The notes under the pieces were generated by a model, which searched no databases, was not told the DNA's origin, and was given only the letters and a program-made list of their open reading frames with translations. 15,578 nt of DNA, taken from assembly GCA_018457305.1 (NCBI GenBank), contig JAGYHM010000017.1, positions 1 to 15,578 of the forward strand. The letters run 5' to 3'. How positions within the stretch are numbered: the stretch's first letter is position 1; each line of letters opens with the position of its first letter. Both the position numbers and the translations under genes were made by a program. Shown in pieces: positions 5,027 through 12,447 of the stretch. The stretch is from Fusobacterium sp. (GTDB taxonomy: Bacteria; Fusobacteriota; Fusobacteriia; Fusobacteriales; Fusobacteriaceae).

Positions 5027-7891
5027 TTATTTTGCATCAGACCATTTTTTTCCCATATTTATATTTATTTTTAAATTAACATCATCAAGTTTTACAGTTT
5101 TTGTCATTATTTCTTCTAATTCAGAAATATATTTTTCATAAGAGCTCTCTTTTATTTCAAAAATCAATTCATCGTGCACTTGCAACAATAAATCAATATC
5201 GTCCTTATCCTTTACAAAATTATCCACAACCAACATAACTTTTTTCAAAATTTCTGCTGCTGTTCCTTGAATAACTGTGTTTACTGCCATTCTTTCTGCT
5301 TGAGATTTTATATTTTTATTGTGAGAATTTATATTTGGAATAAATCTTTTTCTTCCAAATAAAGTTTGAACATAACCATGTTCTTCTGCAAATTCTATAA
5401 TTTCTCTTTCAAATGTCGTTACGCTTGGATATTGCTCAAAATATTTTTTTATATATTCGTTTGCATCTTTTACTGGAATTTTTAATTCTTTTGAAAGTCC
5501 AAAAGCAGTTTTCCCATAAATAATTGAAAAATTTATAATTTTTGCTATCGTTCTTTGTTCACGAGAAATTTCTTCATCGTCATCAAGTGAAAATATTTTT
5601 CTTGCTGTTAAGTCGTGTAAATCTTTATTTTCTTTGTAGGCTTCCACAAGGTTTTTATCTTTACAAAGTGAAGTTAAAACTCTAAGCTCAACTTGTGAAT
5701 AATCTATACTAACCAAAACAGTTTTATCATCTGCAATAAAACCTTCTCTTATTCTCATACCATCATCAGTCTTAACTGGAATATTTTGTAAATTTGGCTC
5801 AAGAGAAGAAAGCCTACCCGTTACCGTTCCAATTTGATTATAAGTTGTATGTATTCTTCCATCTTTTCTATCTATAAGTTTTGGAATAGTATCAACATAA
5901 GTATTTTTTAATTTATTTAATTTCCTATAATTTAATAATAAAGTTGCAATTTCATAGCCAGCAAATTCTAAATCTTCCAAAACAGTTACATCAGTAGAAA
6001 AACCAGTTTTAGTTTTCTTTCCACTCGGCAATTCCATATTCACAAATAAAACTTCTCCCAATTGTTTTGGAGAATTTATATTGAAAGTTTCTCCTGCTTC
6101 TTCATAAATTTTCTTTTCTATTTTAGCAAGTTCCATTTCAAGTTCAAGTGAATAACTTTTAAAATAATTTTCATCAACTTTTATACCCTTTCTTTCCATT
6201 CTTGATAAAACAGAAATTAGTGGCATTTCTAATTCAAATAAAACTTTCTCTAAATCTTTTTGATAAACCAAATCTATTATCTCATCATAACTGCAAAGTA
6301 AACCTTGAGAAATATCTATTAAAAAATTCCCATATTCTGTACCAGATAAAGTTTTTGCATCTGCCTTTCCAAAACAAGTTTTATAATCTTTCGGTTTAAT
6401 TTTTGAATACTCAACTATCGGAATAGTCGGATCAACTTTTGTTTTAGAGCTAATCAAATGAAAGGCTATCATCAAATCAACTACCATATTTTTTATTTCA
6501 AAACCTAAATTTAAAATTCTTTTAAAATCATAAGAAATAAGTTTAGTATCTAAATTTTCTATGAAATTTTTAAAAAGTTTTTTATCAATATTTCTATTTA
6601 ATAAGCCCTCGTAAAACAATGGAAAATACAAATCCTTTGTTTCTGTACTCATAACGATACCTGCATCTTCAAAATAAATTGAAGCAAGCCCTTTATAAGT
6701 TTCAAAATATTTCTTTTCTTCTTCAAGGCTTTCGTTATTATCTACTAAAATAAATTCTCTGTTCTCTTCTTTAAAATTTATTTTTTGTTTCTCTTCTTCA
6801 TCAATATTTTTTTCTAAATCTAAATTTGGATTTTCTTTTTTTTCTACAAATAAAGAAAACTGTTCATTTTTTTTTGTATTAGAATTCAAATATGAAACCT
6901 CATTTTTATTTTCAATTTTTTCTTTTTCTAAATTTATTTTATCAAAATTTTCTTCCCCAATATTTTTTTCTTTTTCTGGTGCTTGAGGAGTAGCCTCATC
7001 AAAATTCTCTAAGTCTAATTTTCTAATAAACATTTTAAATTCTAAAATATTACATAAATCTAAAAATTTCTTTTTATCTAAAAAATGAGTTAAATCTTCT
7101 TGCTTTGCTTCAATATCTAAATTCGTAAAAATTTTAGCAAGTTCTCTACTTAAAAATGCCATTTCTTTTTCATTTTTTAAATTATTTACAAGTCCCTTAC
7201 CTATACCCGAAATTTCTGAAATCTTATCAATATTTTCATAAATTTTTTCTAATGTTTCATATTTTTCAAACATAGCTAAAGCTTTTTTTTCTCCAATTTT
7301 TGTAACCCCCGGAATACCATCACTCTTATCCCCAATTAAACCAAATAAATCTGGAATTTTATCTGGGGCGACTCCTAAATAATTTACAACATCTTCATCT
7401 GTTTTTAAAATTCCAAATTTTCTTCCCTCTGTTCCTTTTCCTAAAAGAGCAATCGTAATATTTTCATCAACTAATTGAGCTAAATCTTTATCTCCTGTAA
7501 CAATAATAACCTCTGTATCATTTTCTTTGGAGATTTTTTTTGCCAGCGAACCTAAAACATCATCTGCCTCGTAGCCTTCTATTTTATATCTTTTTACATT
7601 AAAGTAATCTAAAACTTCTTCTATTCTTGGAATTTGTTTTATTAAATCTTCTGGTGCAGATTCACGATGTGCCTTATAGTCTGTATAAATTTCACTCCTC
7701 TTTAAAGAAGATCTTTTTACATCAAAAGCTGCTGCCATAAAATCTGGATTAAATTCATTTATTATACTAAGTAAAGTATTTATAAAACCATAAACTGCAC
7801 CTGTGGGTTCAGTCTTTGTTCTAAAATTCATATTTCCAAAATATGCTCTATACATTATTGCACTAACATCTAAAAGCACTGCTCGTTTCAT
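5027..7891 (-). CDS. polA: DNA polymerase I, 5' nuclease plus polymerase, degenerate proofreading domain
   Basis: Fills gaps and removes RNA primers in replication and repair. The start is the ATG at 7891 (MKRAVLLDVSA), 7 bases after GGAGGG at 7899-7904; the in-frame TTG at 7906 overlaps that site and is rejected. Length 954 aa. The 5' nuclease (1-295) has Asp8, YEADD (107-111), TGDKDL (132-137) and GDKSDGIPG (187-195). Residues about 298-385 are a charged Glu/Lys/Asn linker. The central domain (about 386-570) lacks the first Asp-x-Glu pair of 3'-5' exonucleases, since IYFEDAG occupies that place. The polymerase has motif A SIDYSQVELRVL (728-739), motif B RTIAKIINFSIIYG (780-793) with Phe788 at the Tyr/Phe selectivity site, and motif C QVHDELIF (904-911). 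The linker is unusually long. Confidence 0.96.
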   Translation of the reverse strand: MKRAVLLDVSAIMYRAYFGNMNFRTKTEPTGAVYGFINTLLSIINEFNPDFMAAAFDVKRSSLKRSEIYTDYKAHRESAPEDLIKQIPRIEEVLDYFNVKRYKIEGYEADDVLGSLAKKISKENDTEVIIVTGDKDLAQLVDENITIALLGKGTEGRKFGILKTDEDVVNYLGVAPDKIPDLFGLIGDKSDGIPGVTKIGEKKALAMFEKYETLEKIYENIDKISEISGIGKGLVNNLKNEKEMAFLSRELAKIFTNLDIEAKQEDLTHFLDKKKFLDLCNILEFKMFIRKLDLENFDEATPQAPEKEKNIGEENFDKINLEKEKIENKNEVSYLNSNTKKNEQFSLFVEKKENPNLDLEKNIDEEEKQKINFKEENREFILVDNNESLEEEKKYFETYKGLASIYFEDAGIVMSTETKDLYFPLFYEGLLNRNIDKKLFKNFIENLDTKLISYDFKRILNLGFEIKNMVVDLMIAFHLISSKTKVDPTIPIVEYSKIKPKDYKTCFGKADAKTLSGTEYGNFLIDISQGLLCSYDEIIDLVYQKDLEKVLFELEMPLISVLSRMERKGIKVDENYFKSYSLELEMELAKIEKKIYEEAGETFNINSPKQLGEVLFVNMELPSGKKTKTGFSTDVTVLEDLEFAGYEIATLLLNYRKLNKLKNTYVDTIPKLIDRKDGRIHTTYNQIGTVTGRLSSLEPNLQNIPVKTDDGMRIREGFIADDKTVLVSIDYSQVELRVLTSLCKDKNLVEAYKENKDLHDLTARKIFSLDDDEEISREQRTIAKIINFSIIYGKTAFGLSKELKIPVKDANEYIKKYFEQYPSVTTFEREIIEFAEEHGYVQTLFGRKRFIPNINSHNKNIKSQAERMAVNTVIQGTAAEILKKVMLVVDNFVKDKDDIDLLLQVHDELIFEIKESSYEKYISELEEIMTKTVKLDDVNLKININMGKKWSDAK

Positions 7892-7909
7892 ATATCTTCC
7901 CTCCAAAAA

Positions 7910-8185
7910 TTATCTGTTTATTTGAGATAAAACCCAATAAAGTGATATAAAAAATGCCAAAGGCATTGAAATAAAAATTAATACTAATTTTAATACTAAT
8001 TTAAAACTAAAATCTTCTTTTCTAAAAAATAAAAGCCATGACAAAAATGTTACTGCTATCGGCATAGTACATAAAAAAAACATAAATACAACTTCAGTAT
8101 TATTACTTCCACCATATCTCATTCCTGCCATAAATAAAAGTATTACTGCTATAAGTATTAAAATTTTTATAATATTTTTTAACAT
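7910..8185 (-). CDS. Small three-helix membrane protein, 91 aa
   Basis: Unrecognised family. Three hydrophobic segments are visible at about 5-22, 31-53 and 62-87, separated by RYGGSNNTE and a basic RKEDFSFK loop, so it is probably an inner-membrane protein. AGGAG at 8192-8196 lies 6 bases before the ATG at 8185. Its stop is 18 bases before the polA start, with the polA ribosome binding site inside that gap, so the two are very likely cotranscribed from a promoter at 8231-8239. The position ahead of polA need not imply a role in replication. Confidence 0.8.
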   Translation of the reverse strand: MLKNIIKILILIAVILLFMAGMRYGGSNNTEVVFMFFLCTMPIAVTFLSWLLFFRKEDFSFKLVLKLVLIFISMPLAFFISLYWVLSQINR

Positions 8186-8230
8186 TTAATTCTCCTTAAA
8201 ATAATTTATTATTTTATTATATTTCATATT

Positions 8231-8239
8231 ATTATATCA
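8231..8239 (-). promoter_or_regulatory. Extended -10 promoter for the membrane protein-polA operon
   Basis: Minus-strand TGATATAAT: a consensus TATAAT (8231-8236) with the TGn extension. The -35 region is weak, as is common with extended -10 promoters. It lies about 45 bases upstream of the ATG at 8185. A second TATAAT at 8216-8221 on the same strand is an alternative. Confidence 0.5.
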
Positions 8240-8287
8240 TATAATATATTTAATAAAAATTTCAAAATAGATTTTATTTTTAATTTG

Positions 8288-8296
8288 TGATAAAAT
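8288..8296 (+). promoter_or_regulatory. Extended -10 promoter for ssb
   Basis: TGATAAAAT matches TGn followed by a -10 hexamer, with no good -35 box at 16-18 bases. It is divergent from the promoter at 8231-8239 and about 59 bases upstream of the ssb ATG. The same architecture (TGTTAAAAT) occurs before the DUF1846 gene. Confidence 0.45.
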
Positions 8297-8354
8297 AAGA
8301 AAAAATAAATTATTTTTTAAAAAATATTTTAAATTAAAATTTTAGGAGGAAATT

Positions 8355-8801
8355 ATGAATTTAGTTGTTTTAAATGGAAGATTGACAAGAGACCCTGAAT
8401 TAAAATTCGGACAAAGTGGAAAGGCATATTCAAGATTTTCTATTGCTGTTGACAGACCATTTTCTTCAGGAAATAATGGAGGACAAACTGTAGATTTTAT
8501 AAATTGTGTTGCTTTTGGAAAGACAGCTGAGTTTATTGGAGAATATTTTAGAAAAGGTAAAAAAATATTATTAAACGGAACTTTACAAATGAATCAATAT
8601 GAAAAAGATGGACAAAAAATAACAACTTATGTTGTTATAGCAAATAATGTTGAATTTGGAGAATCAAAAGCAAGTGAAGGAAATTCTTCTTACTCTACAA
8701 ACTCTGAATCTTCATATTCAAAACCAACAAGAAAAGTTGAAGAACCTTCTTTTGAAGAAGATAGTTCTGTTAATTTAGATGATGATGAGTTTCCATTTTA
8801 A
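8355..8801 (+). CDS. ssb: Single-stranded DNA-binding protein
   Basis: Coats single-stranded DNA in replication, recombination and repair. Residues 1-103 form the OB fold, with MNLVVLNGRLTRDPEL, FSIAVDRPF, VDFINCVAFGKTAEFI and YFRKGKKILLNG all typical of bacterial SSB. Residues about 104-138 are a Ser/Glu-rich disordered linker, and the protein ends in the acidic tip DDDEFPF that recruits partner proteins. Length 148 aa is slightly short but normal for low-GC organisms. The ATG is preceded by AGGAGG at 8344-8349. It is the first gene of a two-gene unit with the cobalamin adenosyltransferase 33 bases downstream, and it is divergent from the polA operon. Confidence 0.96.
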   Translation: MNLVVLNGRLTRDPELKFGQSGKAYSRFSIAVDRPFSSGNNGGQTVDFINCVAFGKTAEFIGEYFRKGKKILLNGTLQMNQYEKDGQKITTYVVIANNVEFGESKASEGNSSYSTNSESSYSKPTRKVEEPSFEEDSSVNLDDDEFPF

Positions 8802-8834
8802 TTTATAATTTAGTTTAGGAGGTTGGATTTTAAG

Positions 8835-9428
8835 GTGAAAGAAGATAGAGAAGAAAAAAAATATGTAGCACTAACAAAAATTTATACAAAAAGAGGAGAT
8901 AAGGGAGAAACTGATTTACTTGGTGGTAGTGCAGCAAGAAAAGATAGTTTAAAAGTTGATTCTTATGGCTCTGTTGATGAAGCAGCTGCTTTCATTGGAG
9001 TAGCTAGATATTATACAAAAAATAAAATAATAAAAGAAAGATTAAGAGATATTCAAAATAAACTTTTGGTTTTAGGTGGTTTTCTTGCTAGTGATGACAA
9101 GGGAAAAGAAATGTTAAAAGACCAAATAAGTGAAGCTGATATAAAATTATTGGAAGAATATATTGATGAATACAATCAAAAACTTCCTCCAATGTTCCAT
9201 TTTATTTTACCGGGAGAAGAAGAAGTTTCTACACATTTTCACGTTGCAAGAACAGTTGTAAGAAGAGCAGAAAGAAAAATCGTTTCTCTATCAAGAGAAG
9301 AAAATTTAAATCCACTTTTACAAAAATATGTAAATAGATTATCTGATTTAATGTTTGTGCTTGCAAGATATTCTGAAGAAATAGAAAAAAGAAAATGGGA
9401 ATTAAATTTAAATGCTTTAAATGTTTAA
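8835..9428 (+). CDS. Cob(I)alamin adenosyltransferase, PduO type
   Basis: Transfers the adenosyl group of ATP to cob(I)alamin or cob(I)yrinic acid a,c-diamide, giving coenzyme B12. Seen: TKIYTKRGDKGETDLLGG (14-31, ATP-binding N-terminus), VDSYGSVDEAAAFIG (41-55), FILPG (123-127), ARTVVRRAER (138-147, the Arg/Glu active-site helix) and NRLSDLMFVLAR (167-178). The start is chosen as GTG at 8835, 12 bases after AGGAGG (8817-8822). The TTG at 8823 directly abuts that site and cannot be used efficiently. That gives 197 aa, normal for the family. It lies 33 bases after ssb and before a terminator, so it forms an ssb operon. The functional link to SSB is not obvious and the arrangement may only reflect transcription. 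Confidence 0.93.
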   Translation: MKEDREEKKYVALTKIYTKRGDKGETDLLGGSAARKDSLKVDSYGSVDEAAAFIGVARYYTKNKIIKERLRDIQNKLLVLGGFLASDDKGKEMLKDQISEADIKLLEEYIDEYNQKLPPMFHFILPGEEEVSTHFHVARTVVRRAERKIVSLSREENLNPLLQKYVNRLSDLMFVLARYSEEIEKRKWELNLNALNV

Positions 9429-9449
9429 TTTAAAATACACAAATTTTAT

Positions 9450-9482
9450 AACAAGGGGGTACTCTCCCTTGTTAATTTTATT
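9450..9482 (+). terminator. Intrinsic terminator after the ssb operon
   Basis: AACAAGGG (9450-9457) pairs with CCCTTGTT (9466-9473) across an 8-base loop and is followed by a T-rich tract. It begins 22 bases after the adenosyltransferase stop. Confidence 0.8.
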
Positions 9483-9509
9483 TTTTAATTTTTATTTTTA
9501 TAAAAAATG

Positions 9510-9518
9510 TGTTAAAAT
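9510..9518 (+). promoter_or_regulatory. Extended -10 promoter for the DUF1846 gene
   Basis: TGTTAAAAT: a TGn extension and TAAAAT at 9513-9518, about 50 bases upstream of the ATG and just after the preceding terminator. The -35 region is a T-rich run without a clear hexamer. Confidence 0.45.
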
Positions 9519-9567
9519 ATAAAGTCTTTATTTTATATTTTAATTTTAATGAAGTTTGGAGGAAAAA

Positions 9568-11082
9568 ATGAAAATAGGTTTTGATCACAATAAATATTTA
9601 GAAGAACAATCTAAATATATTTTAGAAAGAGTAAATAATTATGATAAATTATATCTTGAATTCGGAGGAAAACTTTTTGCTGACTTACATGCTAAAAGAG
9701 TTTTACCTGGATTTGATGAAAATGCAAAAATAAAAGTTTTAAATAAACTAAAAGAAAAAGTTGAAGTTATAATCTGTGTTTATGCAGGAGATATTGAAAG
9801 AAACAAAATCAGAGGAGATTTTGGAATCACTTATGATATGGATGTATTCAGACTTATAGATGATTTAAGAGAAAATGAATTACAAGTAAACTCTGTTGTT
9901 ATAACTAGATATGAAGATAGACCTTCTACTTCTATGTTTATGACAAGACTAGAGAGAAGAGGAATAAAGGTTTACAAGCATTATGCAACAAAGGGGTACC
10001 CTTTAGATGTTGATACAATAGTCAGTGAAGAAGGCTATGGACAAAATACTTTTATTGAAACAACTAAACCAATAGTAGTTGTAACTGCTCCAGGACCTGG
10101 AAGTGGAAAACTAGCAACTTGTTTAAATCAACTTTATCATGAATCTAAAAATGGAAAAAATGTTGGATACTCAAAATTTGAAACTTTCCCAGTGTGGAAT
10201 GTTCCTTTAAAACACCCTTTAAATATTGCTTATGAATCAGCAACAGCAGATTTAAAAGATGTAAACTTAATTGACCCTTTCCACTTGGAAGAATATAATG
10301 AAATTGCAGTAAATTATAATAGAGATGTTGAGGCATTTCCATTACTTAGAAGAATAATTGAAAAAATTACTGGAAAAAAATCAGTTTACCAATCTCCAAC
10401 TGATATGGGAGTAAACAGAGTTGGTTTTGGAATAATTGATAATGAAGTTGTTAAAAAAGCTTCAGAACAAGAAATAATAAGAAGATTTTTCAAAACTGGT
10501 TGTGATTATAAAAAAGGAAATGCAGATTTGGAAACTTTTCAAAGAGCGGAATTTATAATGCAAAGTTTAGGTTTAAAAGAAGATGATAGAAAAGTCGTTA
10601 AAAGTTCAAGAGAAAAATTAGCAAAACTTAAAGAGGAAGATAAAAAATATGAAAAAGAACTTGCTTCTGTAATTGCTCTTGAATTAGCAGATGAAAAAAT
10701 AATTACTGGAAAAAAATCTTCTTTAATGGACGCTGTATCAGCTGCAATTTTAAATGCAATAAAATATTTAGCTAATTTAGATGATGAATTACTTTTAATT
10801 TCACCAACTATATTAGAGCCAATTATAAAATTAAAAGAAAATACTTTAAAAAATAAAAATGTTCCACTTGACTGTGAAGAAATTTTAATTGCTTTAAGTA
10901 TTTCAGCTGCAACAAATCCTGTTGCAAAAGTTGCCTTAGAAAAATTAGATGAGTTAAAAGGAGTTCAAGCTCACTCAACTCATATTTTAGGAAAAAATGA
11001 TGAACAAACTTTAAGAAAACTTGGAATAGATGTAACTTGTGATCAAATTTTCCCAACAGAAAACTTATATTATAATCAATAA
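9568..11082 (+). CDS. DUF1846 / UPF0371 family protein, 504 aa
   Basis: A conserved family of unknown function found in Firmicutes, Fusobacteria and Actinobacteria; recognised from the N-terminus [15 protein letters not shown], from [14 protein letters not shown], and from length. Residues 171-181 read [11 protein letters not shown], a P-loop-like nucleotide-binding turn after a hydrophobic strand, followed by [22 protein letters not shown] (276-286) is another conserved-looking block. The C-terminal part is helical, with ADEKIITGK, and near the end [11 protein letters not shown] and [21 protein letters not shown] 9568 is preferred over the in-frame TTG at 9556, which overlaps the GGAGG site (9558-9562). 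The gene is monocistronic, with its own promoter and terminator. An ATP- or GTP-dependent enzyme is a reasonable guess, but no reaction can be assigned. Confidence 0.9.
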   Translation: MKIGFDHNKYLEEQSKYILERVNNYDKLYLEFGGKLFADLHAKRVLPGFDENAKIKVLNKLKEKVEVIICVYAGDIERNKIRGDFGITYDMDVFRLIDDLRENELQVNSVVITRYEDRPSTSMFMTRLERRGIKVYKHYATKGYPLDVDTIVSEEGYGQNTFIETTKPIVVVTAPGPGSGKLATCLNQLYHESKNGKNVGYSKFETFPVWNVPLKHPLNIAYESATADLKDVNLIDPFHLEEYNEIAVNYNRDVEAFPLLRRIIEKITGKKSVYQSPTDMGVNRVGFGIIDNEVVKKASEQEIIRRFFKTGCDYKKGNADLETFQRAEFIMQSLGLKEDDRKVVKSSREKLAKLKEEDKKYEKELASVIALELADEKIITGKKSSLMDAVSAAILNAIKYLANLDDELLLISPTILEPIIKLKENTLKNKNVPLDCEEILIALSISAATNPVAKVALEKLDELKGVQAHSTHILGKNDEQTLRKLGIDVTCDQIFPTENLYYNQ

Positions 11083-11094
11083 AAAATATTTTAG

Positions 11095-11130
11095 AGGCTG
11101 TTACAAATTTGTAACAGCCTTAAATTTTTA
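11095..11130 (+). terminator. Intrinsic terminator after the DUF1846 gene
   Basis: AGGCTGTTACAAA (11095-11107) is followed immediately by its exact complement (11108-11120) and a T-rich stretch. It is a 26-base perfect palindrome, 12 bases after the stop. Confidence 0.82.
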
Positions 11131-11147
11131 TGCCTAACTTTATTTTA

Positions 11148-11210
11148 GGCTCGCTACGAGCTTATGCTCTGCTCGCCCTTTTTGGTGTTGGGGCTACGCC
11201 CCAACACCCT
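11148..11210 (-). repeat. GC-rich hairpin element 3
   Basis: Minus-strand reading: module A is a perfect 11-bp stem, GGTGTTGGGGC with a three-base loop (plus-strand arms 11184-11194 and 11198-11208). Module B is GGGCGAGCAG, a small GAGC/GCTC stem with an ATAA loop (plus positions 11158-11169), then CGTAGCGAGCC. It is the most regular copy in the window and stands alone in the 313-base gap before the PLP enzyme. From 11211 to about 11336 I see only AT-rich sequence with no gene or clear signal. Confidence 0.78.
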
Positions 11211-11336
11211 GATAAAAATATATTAAACTCGAATTAAAGATAAAAATTTAATTTTAATAAAAAAAATTTTATAAATATTTATTTGGAGCAGTTCCTTTTT
11301 AAATTCTTATTTTAATATTGTACTAAATTTTTACGC

Positions 11337-11365
11337 TTTACATAATAAAAAAAAAGTAGTATAAT
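11337..11365 (+). promoter_or_regulatory. Near-consensus promoter for the cysteine synthase-like gene
   Basis: TTTACA (11337-11342), a 17-base spacer and TATAAT (11360-11365). The predicted start near 11372 gives a leader of about 25 bases before the ATG at 11396. GGAGG is at 11382-11386. This is the best -35/-10 pair in the window and suggests strong, simple transcription. Confidence 0.75.
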
Positions 11366-11395
11366 CATAAAAATAATATTTGGAGGTTTAAAATT

Positions 11396-12397
11396 ATGCA
11401 AAAAAAATTTGAGTATATTTCTAAATTGATTGGGAATACACCTATGTTAGAAATTACTTTTGAATACAAGGGAGAAGAAAGAAAAATTTATGCTAAAAAC
11501 GAAAGTTATAATTTAACTGGAAGTATAAAAGATAGACTTGCATACTATACTTTAAAAAAGGCATACGAAAAAAATGAAATTAAAGAAGGAGATTTTATTG
11601 TTGAAGCAACAAGTGGAAATACTGGAATTGCTTTTTCTGCTATGGGTGCAATTTTAAATCATCCAGTTAGAATTTTTATGCCAAATTGGATGAGTGAAGA
11701 AAGAAAATCTTTAATTCGTTCACTAGGTGCAGATATAATTTTAGTCAGCAGAGAAGAAGGTGGTTTTTTAGGGAGCATACAAAAAACAAAAGATTTCAAA
11801 AAAGAAAATCCTAATACTTATCTTCCAAATCAATTTGCTAATCCATATAACAGTGAGGCTCATTATTATGGAATAGGAACTGAGATAATAGAAAATATGA
11901 AAAAATTAAATCTAAATATTGATGGTTTTGTTGCTGGTGTTGGAACTGGTGGAACTGTTATGGGAATTTCTAAAAAAATTAAAGAAAATTTTCCTAATGC
12001 AAAAACTTGTCCATTAGAGCCATTAAATTCTCCAACTTTATCTACTGGATACAAAGTTGCAAAACATAGAATAGAAGGAATTTCTGATGAATTTATTCCT
12101 GATTTGTTAAAATTAAATGAGCTAGATGAAGTAATTAGTGTTGATGATGGAGATGCAATTATTATGTCTCAAAAACTTGCTAAAATTGGTTTAGCTGTTG
12201 GAATTTCTTCAGGAGCTAATTTCATTGGAGCTCTTATGTTGCAAGAAAAATTAGGTAAGAATAAAAATATTGTTACTGTATTTTCTGATGATAACAAAAA
12301 ATATTTAAGTACAGATTTAATGAAAGAAGAAGAAATTAAAGAGCATTTCTTATCTAAAGATATAATTATTAAAAGTATTAGTGAAGTTGTTAGATAG
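11396..12397 (+). CDS. PLP-dependent cysteine synthase family enzyme, possibly a cysteine (hydroxyl) lyase
   Basis: Fold-type II PLP enzyme of the CysK/CBS family, 333 aa. Seen: NLTGSIKDR with the Schiff-base Lys45, the substrate loop ATSGNTG (71-77), the phosphate-binding loop GTGGTVMG (183-190), LEPLNSPTLS (207-216) and GISSGAN (269-275) near the pyridine nitrogen. Classical O-acetylserine sulfhydrylases read GIGAGFIP in the late active-site loop. Here it is GISDEFIP (228-235), placing Asp231 where Ala is usual. From memory, the F. nucleatum enzyme Fn1055, which turns cysteine into serine and H2S, relies on an Asp near position 232. This protein may therefore degrade cysteine rather than make it. 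No serine acetyltransferase gene is nearby to support a biosynthetic role. Family assignment is firm; the exact reaction is inference. Confidence 0.9.
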   Translation: MQKKFEYISKLIGNTPMLEITFEYKGEERKIYAKNESYNLTGSIKDRLAYYTLKKAYEKNEIKEGDFIVEATSGNTGIAFSAMGAILNHPVRIFMPNWMSEERKSLIRSLGADIILVSREEGGFLGSIQKTKDFKKENPNTYLPNQFANPYNSEAHYYGIGTEIIENMKKLNLNIDGFVAGVGTGGTVMGISKKIKENFPNAKTCPLEPLNSPTLSTGYKVAKHRIEGISDEFIPDLLKLNELDEVISVDDGDAIIMSQKLAKIGLAVGISSGANFIGALMLQEKLGKNKNIVTVFSDDNKKYLSTDLMKEEEIKEHFLSKDIIIKSISEVVR

Positions 12398-12406
12398 ATA
12401 TAAATA

Positions 12407-12440
12407 AAAAGTTCTGAAAAATTTTTCAGAACTTTTTTTA
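12407..12440. terminator. Bidirectional intrinsic terminator
   Basis: AAAAGTTCTGAAAAA (12407-12421) is followed by its exact complement (12422-12436), with T-runs on both strands. It lies between the convergent ends of the PLP enzyme gene (stop 12395-12397) and hsdR (stop from 12448). Confidence 0.87.
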
Positions 12441-12447
12441 TTTATTT

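Noticed and set aside
3736..5141. Plus-strand open frames running through the GC-rich elements
   Set aside because: They follow hairpin repeat sequence and the antisense strands of ribF and polA, have low-complexity products and no ribosome binding sites.
7892..7906. Upstream TTG start for polA adding five residues
   Set aside because: The TTG lies on the GGAGGG ribosome binding site itself; the ATG 7 bases downstream is properly spaced. The same reasoning rejects TTG 8823 and TTG 9556.
3785..11210. Insertion sequences
   Set aside because: No transposase gene or paired terminal repeats around a coding region; at most these are non-autonomous elements.
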